Part shown: one piece after another, positions 15,549-26,305 of the stretch | How the letters are laid out: every line of letters begins with the position of its first letter | How positions within the stretch are numbered: the first letter of the stretch is position 1 | Position numbers and translations under genes: made by a program | Source: Aquitalea sp. LB_tupeE | GTDB lineage: Bacteria > Pseudomonadota > Gammaproteobacteria > Burkholderiales > Chromobacteriaceae | Assembly: GCF_013391415.1 (NCBI RefSeq) | Contig: NZ_JACAXB010000042.1 | Span: 1-64,000 of the forward strand | Reading direction: 5' to 3' | DNA length: 64,000 bases | Notes under the pieces: model-generated | The model's database searches: none | What the model was told of the DNA's origin: nothing | What the model saw: only the letters and a program-made list of their open reading frames with translations

Positions 15549-16556
15549 ATGAACCTTCGCCCTGCACTCGCCGCTCTTCCGCTTGCCGCTTTGTTGCTCA
15601 CCGGCTGCGCCAGCCCGCTAGCCGGAAAACCGGCAGACCTCGCCACCCGCCAGATATTGCGCGACAACCTGCAAAACGCCAGTTACAACTACAGCGGCGA
15701 GCTGGGCTTTACCTCGCTGCACGGCAGTAGCGCCGACGATGCCAAGCCGCAACTGTCCTACACCATCAATCAGATAGCACGCTCCACCAAGGTGGCCTTC
15801 AATGGCGCGCTGGACCAGTCCACCAAGCGGATGGAACTGATTCCGTCCTTCCGTTTTGAACGGCGCAATCTGCAAGCCAGCCTCAGCCTGCCGCTGGAAT
15901 TGAACCTGCAGGATTTCTCACTGTTGGTGGACCCCTCCGCCTTCGACTTGTTCGTGCCCGAGCTGTATAGCGAGCAAACACGTTTTGTCCGCTTCAAGCT
16001 GCCCAGCGATATCGCCGCCAGAATTCCGCTGGATGCCATGATAAAAGCCCTGCCCGGCCTGGTGGATGAAGGTTACGGCACGGTGGACAAGCAGGTATTT
16101 GCACTGGAGCCGCTGGATGCCACCGCCCGCCAGCTCGGTGCCAGCTACCAGTTGCGCATTGCCATGAATCCGCTGCAGGAAAGCCAGGTTGTGGTGCATA
16201 TCGTGGATGGCCTGGTCAAGGTCATTCAGCAGGAAGCCGAACGCCAGGGCCGCCCGGAAGATGGCAAACAAGCAGCATCTGCCGCGCAATTGATACGCGC
16301 ACTGACCCAACGCTCGGCCACCGACATGCAAGCCAGTCGCACGGTATCGCACCTGTATGCCAACCGTCAGGGCCAGCTGTTGGGGGTAAATCAGGAAATC
16401 ACGCTGGATTCCCCGCAGCTGCGTGGCCTGGCCTATATCCACATGCGCTACAGCAATCACAGCAAGCCGGTGTTTGCCTACCAGCCGACGGCAGCAGACA
16501 TCATCGATTACGACAAGCTGCCCAAGCCGCAATGGCTGCAGGACTTGACCAAGTAA
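15549..16556 (+). CDS. Predicted lipoprotein, 335 aa, function unknown
   Basis: The N-terminus is a lipoprotein signal: MNLRPALAALPLAALLLTGC with the lipobox LTGC, so Cys20 would be acylated and the protein anchored in a membrane facing the periplasm. The mature part has beta-strand-like segments with alternating residues (SYNYSGELGFTSL, RMELIPSFRFERRNL) and could be an outer-membrane-linked periplasmic protein. I do not recognise the family. It lies between nadE and lolA on the same strand. Confidence 0.75.
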   Translation: MNLRPALAALPLAALLLTGCASPLAGKPADLATRQILRDNLQNASYNYSGELGFTSLHGSSADDAKPQLSYTINQIARSTKVAFNGALDQSTKRMELIPSFRFERRNLQASLSLPLELNLQDFSLLVDPSAFDLFVPELYSEQTRFVRFKLPSDIAARIPLDAMIKALPGLVDEGYGTVDKQVFALEPLDATARQLGASYQLRIAMNPLQESQVVVHIVDGLVKVIQQEAERQGRPEDGKQAASAAQLIRALTQRSATDMQASRTVSHLYANRQGQLLGVNQEITLDSPQLRGLAYIHMRYSNHSKPVFAYQPTAADIIDYDKLPKPQWLQDLTK

Positions 16557-16716
16557 TCGTTCCCAACACTCCTTAACAGCATGATCCGAACCGCCGCCCC
16601 CACTTGCTGTCACACTTTGCTGCCCAGCAAGGTGAGCATGACGGGGGCGGCGATTGCCATCCGGCCCCTGCCGGCACTGTCATGACAGTCACCTGCAATT
16701 GCCTCAAGGACCCCAG

Positions 16717-17325
16717 ATGAAAAAATTTGCCCTGGCCATGCTGGCCACCGTGCTGACCTTGCCAGTACAGGCTGCGGCCATTGCCCAGCTCAAGGCCTTT
16801 GTCAATGACACCAAAACCCTGTCCGCCAACTTTACCCAGGTGGTGAGTGCCAAAAACAAGAAAGAAGAAGTCTCCGGTCAGCTGGAAATCTACCGTCCCG
16901 GCAAATTCCGCTGGAGTTACAACAAACCGTACGAACAGCTGATTGTGGGGGATGGCAAAACACTGTGGATTTACGACAAGGATCTGGCCCAGGTCACCCG
17001 CAAGAACCTGGATGGCGCGCTGGGTAGCAGTCCGGCCGCGCTGCTGGCGGGCAATAATGCCATCGAACGCGACTACATCCTGAAAGAAGCGGGCAAACAG
17101 GGCGACGTAGAGTGGCTGAACGCCAGCCCGAAAAAGCAGGACAACACCTTCAACGCCATCCGCATGGGCTTTAGCAACAAGATGCTGGTGGAAATGGAGC
17201 TGACCGACAGCTTTGGCAATAACACCCGCATCCGTTTTGCCAATCAGCAGAAAAACCCGGTCATTCCTGCCAATCATTTCAGCTTTACGCCCCCCAAAGG
17301 TGCGGATGTGGTCAGTGGCGACTAA
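16717..17325 (+). CDS. lolA: Outer-membrane lipoprotein carrier protein LolA
   Basis: Periplasmic chaperone that receives lipoproteins from the LolCDE complex and passes them to LolB at the outer membrane. It has a signal peptide (MKKFALAMLATVLTLPVQA, cut after Ala) and the LolA fold with LSANFTQVV near the N-terminus, RPGKFRWSYNKPYEQLIVGDG and DGKTLWIYDKDLAQVT, each diagnostic. The 202-residue length is standard. An AAGGA ribosome site lies ahead of the ATG. Its position after another lipoprotein gene is consistent with its function, but the 160-base gap suggests a separate promoter. Confidence 0.92.
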   Translation: MKKFALAMLATVLTLPVQAAAIAQLKAFVNDTKTLSANFTQVVSAKNKKEEVSGQLEIYRPGKFRWSYNKPYEQLIVGDGKTLWIYDKDLAQVTRKNLDGALGSSPAALLAGNNAIERDYILKEAGKQGDVEWLNASPKKQDNTFNAIRMGFSNKMLVEMELTDSFGNNTRIRFANQQKNPVIPANHFSFTPPKGADVVSGD

Positions 17326-17355
17326 GCCTCAAGCAGCAGACCGGATGACGCCGGT

Positions 17356-18291
17356 TCAGGGTGACACCATCCAGCCGGTTTGCAGCAAGAAGCGGTCTAC
17401 CTGCCGGGTATAGTCGCCAGCCACGCCTAACTGCTGGTTGATCTGGCCGTGGCTGAGGGCCTGCGGCAGCACCTGCACCATCACCCCAAGCTGGCGGCCC
17501 CTGTCGGCCAGGCCCTCGGCCTGCGCACAAGACTGTGCCCGTTGACTGGAGCACACTGCCAGCAGCGGCGGACTGTGCCCATTGAGCAGCGCGGTGGGCG
17601 ACAGCCGCTCCCAGCGAGCGGCATCCGTGCCAAAGGCCTTGTCATACAAGGGGAAATGCGGGCCGCGCATGATGCCCGCCACATCCATTGCCGCACTATC
17701 CAGCAACACCGATGCCTGCCACGACTGCACGCCATGACGCTGGCGCAGCGCGGCATCCGTACTCAGCAAGCCCACCAGATGCGCACCGGCAGAGTGCCCC
17801 ATCAGCACCAATTGACGGGCATCAGCCCCCCACTGTGCGGCATGTGCCTGCACCCAGGCTACCGCACGGGCCACATCGTCGGCCTGCTCCTCCACCGCAG
17901 CTTGCGGTAACAAGCGGTAGTCCAGCGACACCAGCACCACGCCGGCGGGCGACCAATGTGCCAGCTTGTTTTCCACCACATTGGCAGCCTGCTTGCTGCC
18001 CATACGCCAGGCACCACCATGCACCATCACCAGCAAGGGATGCTTGCGACCTTCCGCAGCCAGCAAATACACATCCAGCCGCTGGCGCACATCCGGGCCA
18101 TAAGCCAGATCGGCCAGCTTGCGCACCCCGGTTGGCAGGCTGTGCGTGCTGGCGCTGTCGTCTTCACTCACGGCATCGCGGTCTGGCTGGCCACCATGAC
18201 TAGCCTCCCGCTGCTGCAACCAGTTTTGCAATGGCCCCGCCTGCACCGGCAAAGCCAGTACAAGCCATAAACAGAGCATACCCGGCTTCAT
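17356..18291 (-). CDS. Secreted alpha/beta hydrolase (carboxylesterase-like)
   Basis: A 311-residue alpha/beta hydrolase with an N-terminal signal peptide (MKPGMLCLWLVLALPVQA). The oxyanion-hole motif is VMVHGGAW and the nucleophile elbow is LMGHSAGAHL, as in hormone-sensitive-lipase and BD-FAE-like esterases. The catalytic Asp and His cannot be placed with certainty, though SHGQINQQLG near the C-terminus is a likely His. The natural substrate is unknown. It is convergent with lolA and transcribed alone. Confidence 0.8.
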   Translation of the reverse strand: MKPGMLCLWLVLALPVQAGPLQNWLQQREASHGGQPDRDAVSEDDSASTHSLPTGVRKLADLAYGPDVRQRLDVYLLAAEGRKHPLLVMVHGGAWRMGSKQAANVVENKLAHWSPAGVVLVSLDYRLLPQAAVEEQADDVARAVAWVQAHAAQWGADARQLVLMGHSAGAHLVGLLSTDAALRQRHGVQSWQASVLLDSAAMDVAGIMRGPHFPLYDKAFGTDAARWERLSPTALLNGHSPPLLAVCSSQRAQSCAQAEGLADRGRQLGVMVQVLPQALSHGQINQQLGVAGDYTRQVDRFLLQTGWMVSP

Positions 18292-18386
18292 GCTCTCCCC
18301 CCCCTTTTTTCCGATTCACAGCGCCTGCGGCAGGCAGAACACAGCTGATATACTAGCAGCCTGTTTCTTCTGCCGTGTCAGCCACC

Positions 18387-19697
18387 ATGAATGATCTGTT
18401 TGCCCAGGAAGCCAAAAAACCGCTGGCCGAGGCACTACGCCCCGCAGCACTGGACGAGGTCATCGGCCAGCAGCACCTGATCGGCCCCGGTAAACCGCTG
18501 CGGCTGGCAGTGGAATCCGGCACCCTGCACTCGATGATTCTGTGGGGCCCGCCTGGCGTGGGCAAAACCACGCTGGCGCGCATTCTGGCAGGCAGTTTCG
18601 ATGCCGAGTTCATTCCGCTCTCTGCCGTGTTTTCCGGGGTAAAGGACATTCGTGACGCGGTGGAGCAGGCCCACGCCGCGCTACAACGCTCCGGCCGTCA
18701 TACCATTTTGTTTGTCGACGAAGTGCACCGCTTCAACAAAAGCCAGCAGGATGCGTTTTTGCCTTTTGTCGAATCCGGCCTGCTTACCTTTATTGGTGCC
18801 ACCACGGAAAACCCCTCCTTCGAGGTGAACTCCGCGCTGCTGTCACGGGCGCAGGTGTATGTGCTGAACAGCCTGGGCGAGGACGAACTGGTGCAACTAT
18901 TCCAGCGTGCGCGCGACAAGGGCGTACTGCATGACCTGGAATTCGACGAACAGGCCATTGCTGCCCTCACCGGCTATGCCGATGGCGATGCACGGCGCTT
19001 TCTCAACCTGCTGGAGCAAACCCGCACCGCCGCGCTGGCACGCAAAACCGGCCAGATCACGCAGGATTTTCTGGCCGAAGTGCTCAGCGTCAACGCCCGC
19101 CGTTTCGATAAAGGCGGCGATGCCTTCTATGACCAGATTTCCGCCCTGCACAAATCGGTGCGCGGCTCCAATCCGGACGCCGCACTGTACTGGCTCACCC
19201 GCATGCTGGATGGCGGGGCCGACCCGCGCTATCTGGCGCGCCGCCTGGTACGCATGGCCTGGGAAGACATCGGCCTGGCCGACCCGCGCGCCATGCAGAT
19301 TGCCAACGACGCCGCCAACACCTACGAGCGACTGGGCAGCCCGGAAGGCGAACTGGCGCTGGCGCAAGCCGCCATCTACCTGGCAGTGGCGGCAAAGAGC
19401 AATGCCGGCTACATGGCCTACAACCAGGCCCGTGCCTTCATCAAGCAGGACAAGAGCCGCCCGGTGCCGGTGCACCTGCGTAATGCCCCCACCAAACTGA
19501 TGAAAGAGCTGGGCTATGGCCACGAATACCGCTATGCCCATGACGAACCCAATGCCTACGCCGCTGGCGAAAGTTATTTGCCGGACGATATGACAGAACC
19601 GGGCTGGTATCAGCCGGTGCCACGCGGTCTGGAAATCAAGATAGGCGAGAAACTGGCACAACTGAAAAAGTGGGATGAAGAAGCAGGCAAGAAATAA
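18387..19697 (+). CDS. rarA: Replication-associated recombination protein A (AAA+ ATPase)
   Basis: A RarA/MgsA-type clamp-loader-like ATPase acting at stalled replication forks. The Walker A motif is GPPGVGKTT (54-62), Walker B is LFVDEVHRF with the family's following NKSQQD, sensor 1 is [12 protein letters not shown], and the C-terminal region has [22 protein letters not shown], here given as [15 protein letters not shown], diagnostic of this family. The 436-residue length is normal. The start MNDLF is typical; a GTG at 18375 would add four residues. No clear Shine-Dalgarno is seen. Confidence 0.93.
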   Translation: MNDLFAQEAKKPLAEALRPAALDEVIGQQHLIGPGKPLRLAVESGTLHSMILWGPPGVGKTTLARILAGSFDAEFIPLSAVFSGVKDIRDAVEQAHAALQRSGRHTILFVDEVHRFNKSQQDAFLPFVESGLLTFIGATTENPSFEVNSALLSRAQVYVLNSLGEDELVQLFQRARDKGVLHDLEFDEQAIAALTGYADGDARRFLNLLEQTRTAALARKTGQITQDFLAEVLSVNARRFDKGGDAFYDQISALHKSVRGSNPDAALYWLTRMLDGGADPRYLARRLVRMAWEDIGLADPRAMQIANDAANTYERLGSPEGELALAQAAIYLAVAAKSNAGYMAYNQARAFIKQDKSRPVPVHLRNAPTKLMKELGYGHEYRYAHDEPNAYAAGESYLPDDMTEPGWYQPVPRGLEIKIGEKLAQLKKWDEEAGKK

Positions 19698-21296
<1,599 letters not shown>

Positions 21297-21320
21297 CACC
21301 GATCGGTTCTGCCAAACAAA

Positions 21321-21346
21321 AAGCCACGACTTGTCGTGGCTTTTTT
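21321..21346. terminator. Rho-independent terminator after serS
   Basis: AAGCCACGAC/GTCGTGGCTT stem with a TT loop followed by TTTTTT on the plus strand; A-rich bases on the other side could also serve the convergent amidase gene. Confidence 0.85.
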
Positions 21347-21398
21347 ATCTGGTGCAGCAGATTGGCATTGCATAAACAGGCCTGCGGACAGGGACTGG

Positions 21399-22310
21399 CT
21401 ATTGGCGGTACTTTTCCAGCAAGGCTTTGGCAATGGCTTCGGTTTGTGCATCGGCATTGCCGCTGTAGTCGGATGGGCGAAAGTGCATCTGGAATGCACT
21501 GATGGTTTTTCGGGTATCTTCATCCAGCTCGCCGGTTTGCGGAATCTGGTCATAACCATAGCGTTTAAGGCTTTTTTGTACCTCCAGCACCACCGCCGCT
21601 TGCTTGGGGGCGCGACCGGCCAAATGCTTCTCGACAACCTGCTGATCTGGCCAAGCACCAATGCCCTTGCTGGCCAATTGTTCCCAGGGGAATAACGGCC
21701 CCGGATCAGACTTGCGCAAGGGTGCCACATCGCTGTGACCCAGCACGTTATAAGGCTCAATCCGGTTACGGGCAATCACATCCTTGAGCAGAATGGACAC
21801 TGCCTCAATCTGCTGTGCCGTGTAGGGATACCACTGACGCCAGCCAGAGGATAATTCGGTGTAGCCGCGATTCACCATTTCCACGCCCACTGAAGATGCA
21901 TTCAGCGCACGCCAGCCACCCCAGCTGCTGACGCCAGCATGCCAGGCACGCTTGTTTTCCGGCACCAATTGCATGATGACCGGCTCTCCTCCGCGCCATT
22001 GCGGTTTTTCCGGCACCAGATAATGTGTGCTGACCTGTGGCCCGGTCAGCATGGCGAGGGAATCTGTCTGATTCAGTGCCGTGTAGTGCAGAATGACAAA
22101 ACGGATGCGCTCGTCCTGGCCCTGAGCGGTAAAGCTGGTATTCAGCAAGTAATGCTCCGCCATTTTTTCGTAGGCAGGCCGGCTTGCTGGCGATTCAGCC
22201 AGCTTGGCCGACATGGTGTTGCTGCAGCCAGCCAGAACAAGCTGACTGGTGCTCAGGACAATGGTTTGATACAGATAACCGCGGGAAAGAACTGGTTTTT
22301 TGGTTTGCAT
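21399..22310 (-). CDS. N-acetylmuramoyl-L-alanine amidase, AmiD-like lipoprotein
   Basis: Hydrolyses the bond between muramic acid and the stem peptide. The start (ATG 22310) gives a lipoprotein signal ending LVLAGCS. The Amidase_2 domain carries the zinc ligands in FVILHYTALN and ...GHSDVAPLRKSDPGPLFPW (GHSDVAPLRKSDPG), as in AmiD. A C-terminal peptidoglycan-binding domain follows (LEVQKSLKRYGYDQIPQTGELDED region: VQKSLKRYGY and ISAFQMHFRP). At 303 residues it fits AmiD, anchored in the outer membrane and facing the periplasm. Confidence 0.88.
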   Translation of the reverse strand: MQTKKPVLSRGYLYQTIVLSTSQLVLAGCSNTMSAKLAESPASRPAYEKMAEHYLLNTSFTAQGQDERIRFVILHYTALNQTDSLAMLTGPQVSTHYLVPEKPQWRGGEPVIMQLVPENKRAWHAGVSSWGGWRALNASSVGVEMVNRGYTELSSGWRQWYPYTAQQIEAVSILLKDVIARNRIEPYNVLGHSDVAPLRKSDPGPLFPWEQLASKGIGAWPDQQVVEKHLAGRAPKQAAVVLEVQKSLKRYGYDQIPQTGELDEDTRKTISAFQMHFRPSDYSGNADAQTEAIAKALLEKYRQ

Positions 22311-22520
22311 GGGATTCTTGCTTCGTTGAATAATTAAAAACAATCAATACTTACGTTTCGATTGATAATAATTATCAAAAACATGAAAATCAGACGGTAC
22401 TGACCAAAGTTCCAGTTTTCTTCTATAAAAAAAGCAAATTCTGAATAACAGCCTTGTTCATCAGAGAACCAGCCTAGGTGCTGCTGCCCTTCACTTCACC
22501 CGCCGCTACCGGCAATAAAA

Positions 22521-22545
22521 CAGCCGGGACGCACCCGGCTGTTTT
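22521..22545. terminator. Terminator hairpin for the enoyl-CoA hydratase gene
   Basis: CAGCCGGG (22521-22528) pairs with CCCGGCTG (22534-22541), with TTTTAT on both outer sides; it lies just past the end of the minus-strand hydratase gene. Confidence 0.75.
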
Positions 22546-22573
22546 ATGATCCACCGCTACGAAAACGCCAGTG

Positions 22574-23353
22574 TCAATCCTCATCTGCCCAGCTTGGCGA
22601 ACGCTTGCCCAGAAATGCGGAAACGCCCTCCATTTGCTCGGCTTCACCAATCAGGGACAACAGGGCTGCACGCTCCCGTTGCAGGTGATCCTCCAGGCTT
22701 GCACCAGCACTGGCTTCAACCAGCTGGCGTGCACGGGCCACCGCCAGCGGGGCCTGATTGGCCACCTTGCCCGCCAGGCTCACTGCCATGATCTTGGCAA
22801 AACCCGGATCGACAATTTCCTCCACCAGACCGATTTCGTAGGCTTTTTCTGCACTCAGGATTTCCCCTCCCAGCAAAATGCGCTTGGCCCAAGACACACC
22901 GACCTTGTCAGCCAGCGTCTTGCTGCCACCACCGGCAGGCAGCAAACCAACCCGCGCCTCCGGCAAGCCCAGCCTGGCGCCGCGTTCCACCACCATGTAG
23001 TCACACATCAGCGCGCATTCCAGGCCACCACCCAAGGCATAACCATTGATGGCAGCAACGGTAACACCGGTATAGTTGCGCAACGCAGCGAAAGCCGATC
23101 CGAAGGCATCCAGTAAATCTGCCACGTCCTGCTTGCTGCCCTGGCTGAACAGATTCAGATCGGCACCGGCACAGAAGAAGGCGTCGCCTGCTCCGGTAAT
23201 CACAACTGCACGGACTGCGCTATTGGCTTGCAGGTCAGTCATCACGGCTGCCAGTTCGCGCAGGCTGGCGATGGTCCACACATTGGCGGGAGGATTGTTG
23301 ATCGTGATGATTGCAGACTGGCCCAGATGTTCGAGCGTCAAATACTTGGCCAT
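22574..23353 (-). CDS. Enoyl-CoA hydratase/isomerase family protein
   Basis: A 259-residue crotonase-fold enzyme. The oxyanion hole comes from AFFCAGADLNLF and GYALGGGLECALMCD; the catalytic glutamates of hydratases are expected near GLPEARVGLLPAGGG, and this segment is present. Most likely hydrates short-chain enoyl-CoA in fatty or amino-acid oxidation, though the family also includes isomerases. No other beta-oxidation gene adjoins it, so the pathway is open. The start is ATG 23353. Confidence 0.85.
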   Translation of the reverse strand: MAKYLTLEHLGQSAIITINNPPANVWTIASLRELAAVMTDLQANSAVRAVVITGAGDAFFCAGADLNLFSQGSKQDVADLLDAFGSAFAALRNYTGVTVAAINGYALGGGLECALMCDYMVVERGARLGLPEARVGLLPAGGGSKTLADKVGVSWAKRILLGGEILSAEKAYEIGLVEEIVDPGFAKIMAVSLAGKVANQAPLAVARARQLVEASAGASLEDHLQRERAALLSLIGEAEQMEGVSAFLGKRSPSWADED

Positions 23354-23652
23354 GTAGTTTCCTCAGTTTTTTGTGGGTCGTCACACATTGCAGCACCTGT
23401 CCGTTTGGCCTTTTATTTTGTGGCCATCCCCGATTACGGCAGGAAAGAATGACCATTTTCAGGGCTTGGCTCGCCTTTTTCCAGCGCGAATAACCGATTC
23501 CCCGCACTTTTTTTCTAGCTGGCATTCGCCCTCAATGCCAAACAGAATTTGGCTTTTTTTTACTATTACATTGTCACAATTTGCTTAAAAATCAGGCAGG
23601 CCTACCTTACAAGCCCTCTGGTAGAATAGGGATTTAAGCAACAGGTTGTCGC

Positions 23653-24324
23653 ATGTTAGAAACGAGTTTCTGGGTGATTTTCCTGGCTGGCCTGCTGGGT
23701 GGCGGGCATTGCATGGGGATGTGCGGCGGCATTGTCACCGCATTGACCTTGAATCTGCCCAGCGGACAGCAACGCTGGAAAATCATGCTGTCGTACAACA
23801 GTGGGCGCTTGCTCAGTTATGTTTGCGCAGGTGCGCTGCTGGGAGGTCTGGCCGAGGCCGGGCTGAGCCTGATTGCCACCAGACCGGCACAAATGGCCTT
23901 GCTGGTATTGGCCAACCTGATGCTGATTGCCCTGGGCCTGTATCTGGCCGGGCTTTCCAGCGCCATTACCACCCTGGAAAAAATCGGCCGTCCAGTGTGG
24001 GCAAAACTACAGCCCTTGCTGGCGCGCCTGCTGCCCATCCGCAGTGCCAAGACTGCCTTACTGGCTGGCATGTTGTGGGGCTGGTTGCCATGCGGCCTGG
24101 TGTACAGTGCCTCGCTGTCGGCGCTGGCCAGCGGCAAGGCGGTGCAAGGCGGTTTGCTGATGTTGGCATTTGGTTTGGGCACACTGCCCAATCTGCTGCT
24201 GATGGGGGTATTTGCCGATACGCTGCGCCAATGGATACAGCAAAAACCGGTGCGCCTGCTGGCGGGTTTGCTGGTGGCGGGCATGGGGCTGAGTCGCCTG
24301 CTGCTACTGGCGATGCAGGCATGA
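23653..24324 (+). CDS. Sulfite exporter TauE/SafE-family (UreH-like) membrane protein
   Basis: About 223 residues with six hydrophobic segments. The first helix holds GGGHCMGMCGGI, and the fourth region holds GMLWGWLPCGLVYSA. These paired Cys/Pro motifs are those of the UreH_2/DsbD-like transmembrane family, often found beside cbb3 oxidase assembly genes and thought to handle copper or reductant. That link is from family knowledge; no cco genes are in the window. The ATG at 23653 lacks a strong ribosome site. Confidence 0.8.
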   Translation: MLETSFWVIFLAGLLGGGHCMGMCGGIVTALTLNLPSGQQRWKIMLSYNSGRLLSYVCAGALLGGLAEAGLSLIATRPAQMALLVLANLMLIALGLYLAGLSSAITTLEKIGRPVWAKLQPLLARLLPIRSAKTALLAGMLWGWLPCGLVYSASLSALASGKAVQGGLLMLAFGLGTLPNLLLMGVFADTLRQWIQQKPVRLLAGLLVAGMGLSRLLLLAMQA

Positions 24325-24326
24325 AA

Positions 24327-24358
24327 AAAGCCGCCCCGAGCTTAGCGAGGCGGCTTTA
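24327..24358 (+). terminator. Terminator after the TauE-like gene
   Basis: GCCGCC/GGCGGC stem (24330-24335 with 24349-24354), preceded by A residues and followed by TTTA. Confidence 0.7.
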
Positions 24359-24481
24359 GGCTGCTGACTAGTGATTCAGTCTGGTAGCACAGGACCCGTC
24401 AAAGCCGGGCCTTCCGACTGAGTCATTGATTCCTCAGCCTTTCCATCTATTCCCTCCCCCCGCTCTTTCCCTGAAAGGGTG

Positions 24482-24508
24482 CCTCGCTTTCTTTTCAGAA
24501 AGCGAGGG
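24482..24508. terminator. Hairpin at the end of the zinc operon
   Basis: CCTCGCTTTCT and AGAAAGCGAGG form an 11-bp stem around TTTC. It lies 25 bases beyond znuA. No clear T run follows on the minus strand, so it may stabilise the 3' end rather than terminate. Confidence 0.5.
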
Positions 24509-24532
24509 GAGATTGCCAACAAGCAGCGCAGT

Positions 24533-25420
24533 TTAGCGGAAGGACTGCATGATGGTTTCCACGTTGTGGTGGAACAGCTTCAGATAACTGCTGGCCGGGC
24601 CATTGGGCTTGGACAGGGCATCGGCATACAATTCGCCGCCTATCTTGACCTTGGCTTCGCGGGTCAGTTGTTCCAGCAGGCGCTTGTCGGTCATGTTTTC
24701 CATGAACACCGCATTCACCTTTTCCTGACGGACCTGCTTCACCAGCTGCGCCACACCCTTGGCCGAGGCTTCTGCTTCGGTACTGACGCCCTGGATGGCC
24801 AGCATCTTGATGCCATAGCGCTCACCAAAATAGCCGAAGGCATCGTGTGAGGTCAGCATCTTGCGCTTGGCCTGCGGCACAGCGGCAAATTGCTTGGCCG
24901 CCCAGTCGTCTTCCTGCTTCACCCGGGCTGAAAAATCGGCAGCACGGCGTGTGTATTCATCCTTGCCTTGCGGGTCGGCCTTGATCAGCGCGGCAGTGAT
25001 ATTGCGGATATAAACCTGTACCCGCTGCGGGTCGTGCCAGGCATGCGGGTCCACCACATCGTGGCCATGCGCCTCGCCCTCTTCTGCCGGGGCCATGCGG
25101 GTCTTGATCCCCTTGCCGGCTTCCACCATCACCCCCTTGTAGGCAGATGCCTTGGTCAGCCGTCCCATCCAGCCTTCCAGACCCAGCCCGTTGGTGACAA
25201 ACACGCGGGAGGCCGACAGTGCCTTCACATCGGCCGGAGAGGGTTGAAACACATGGGCGTCCTGGTCCGGCCCCACCAACGACACCACATCCACCCGCTC
25301 GCCACCGATCTCGCGGGTCATGTCCGCCACAATGCTGAAACTGGCGACAACCGGCAGTTTTGCGGCCATGGCTGCCATGGGCAAACCCAGCAGCAACAGG
25401 CTCAACAGACTTTTTTTCAT
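24533..25420 (-). CDS. znuA: Zinc ABC transporter, periplasmic substrate-binding protein
   Basis: Cluster A-I metal-binding receptor of the ZnuABC uptake system. Signal peptide MKKSLLSLLLLGLPMAAMAA. Zinc ligands expected from the family are visible: His in QDAHVFQPSP, His in DPHAWHDP, His in LTSHDAFGYF, and Asp/Glu in ELYADALS. A short His/Glu loop (EEGEAHGHD) stands where ZnuA proteins have their longer His-rich loop, supporting zinc over manganese. GAGGAG precedes the ATG. Last gene of the zur operon, 9 bases after znuB. Confidence 0.93.
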   Translation of the reverse strand: MKKSLLSLLLLGLPMAAMAAKLPVVASFSIVADMTREIGGERVDVVSLVGPDQDAHVFQPSPADVKALSASRVFVTNGLGLEGWMGRLTKASAYKGVMVEAGKGIKTRMAPAEEGEAHGHDVVDPHAWHDPQRVQVYIRNITAALIKADPQGKDEYTRRAADFSARVKQEDDWAAKQFAAVPQAKRKMLTSHDAFGYFGERYGIKMLAIQGVSTEAEASAKGVAQLVKQVRQEKVNAVFMENMTDKRLLEQLTREAKVKIGGELYADALSKPNGPASSYLKLFHHNVETIMQSFR

Positions 25421-25429
25421 GCCAACTCC

Positions 25430-26305
25430 TCAGGATTCAAAATGCCGCGCGCGGATATAGCGCGGCAAAGCACCCCCCGCCGGGGCAAACAGCAAGGAAA
25501 ACAGGTAGAACAAGCCAGCAACCAGAATGATGGCCGGGCCGGATGGCAGCTCAAAGTGATAAGACAGCAAGAGCCCGGCCAGACCACTGCCAAACGCGAC
25601 GCTCACTGCCATCACCAGCATGCCTTCCACCGTTTCCGACCACAGTCGGGCGGTGATGGCAGGCAGCATCATCAGTCCTACTGCCATCAACGTGCCCAAC
25701 GCCTGAAAACCGGACACCAGGTTCAGCACCACCAGCATCAGGAAGGCCATATGCCACAGGCCACCACGCGCGCCTACCGAGCGCAGGAAGACCGGGTCCA
25801 GGCTTTCCAGCAACATGGGACGATAAATAAAGGCCAAGGTAATCAGCGTGACCGAGGCGACACCGCCCACCAGATACAAGGCGGCATCATCCACCGCCAG
25901 CACCGAACCAAACAGGATGTGCATCAGGTCCACATTGCTGCCGCTCTTGGACACCAGCAGCACACCGATGGCCAATGACAACAGGTAAAAGGCAGCAAAG
26001 CTGGCGTCTTCCTTGATACCGGCAAAGCGCGTAGCCAGGCCCGCCAACACTGCCACCAGCACGCCGGCAACAAAACCACCCAGACTCATGGCCGGCAGGC
26101 TGAGGCCAGCCAGCATGAAGCCCACGGCGGCACCGGGCAGCACAGCATGGCTCATGGCATCGCCCATCAGGCTCATGCGGCGCATCACCAGGAACAGGCC
26201 GATGGGACCACTGCCCAGCGACAAGGCCAGGCAACCGGCCAGCGCACGGCGCATGAAGGCAAAGTCGACAAAGGGGGCAATCAGTACTTCGTAAAGGTGT
26301 TGCAT
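25430..26305 (-). CDS. znuB: Zinc ABC transporter permease
   Basis: Integral membrane permease of the ABC-3 family, about eight hydrophobic segments over 291 residues. Marker segments are MRRMSLMGDAMSHAVLPGAAVGF, shortened MGDAMSHAVLPGAAVGF, and LGTLMAVGLMMLPAITARLW. The start ATG at 26305 overlaps the stop of znuC by one base (TGATG), so translation is probably coupled. The protein would form the channel through which ZnuA delivers zinc. Confidence 0.93.
   Translation of the reverse strand: MQHLYEVLIAPFVDFAFMRRALAGCLALSLGSGPIGLFLVMRRMSLMGDAMSHAVLPGAAVGFMLAGLSLPAMSLGGFVAGVLVAVLAGLATRFAGIKEDASFAAFYLLSLAIGVLLVSKSGSNVDLMHILFGSVLAVDDAALYLVGGVASVTLITLAFIYRPMLLESLDPVFLRSVGARGGLWHMAFLMLVVLNLVSGFQALGTLMAVGLMMLPAITARLWSETVEGMLVMAVSVAFGSGLAGLLLSYHFELPSGPAIILVAGLFYLFSLLFAPAGGALPRYIRARHFES

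Noticed and set aside
14071-15567. A 498-codon minus-strand frame opposite nadE
   Set aside because: It is the antisense shadow of nadE, caused by high GC at third positions; no homology to a protein family is visible.
24359-24481. Riboswitch-like structure between the TauE-like gene and znuA
   Set aside because: Some complementary segments occur, but the stretch lies between two convergent gene ends and matches no riboswitch class I know.
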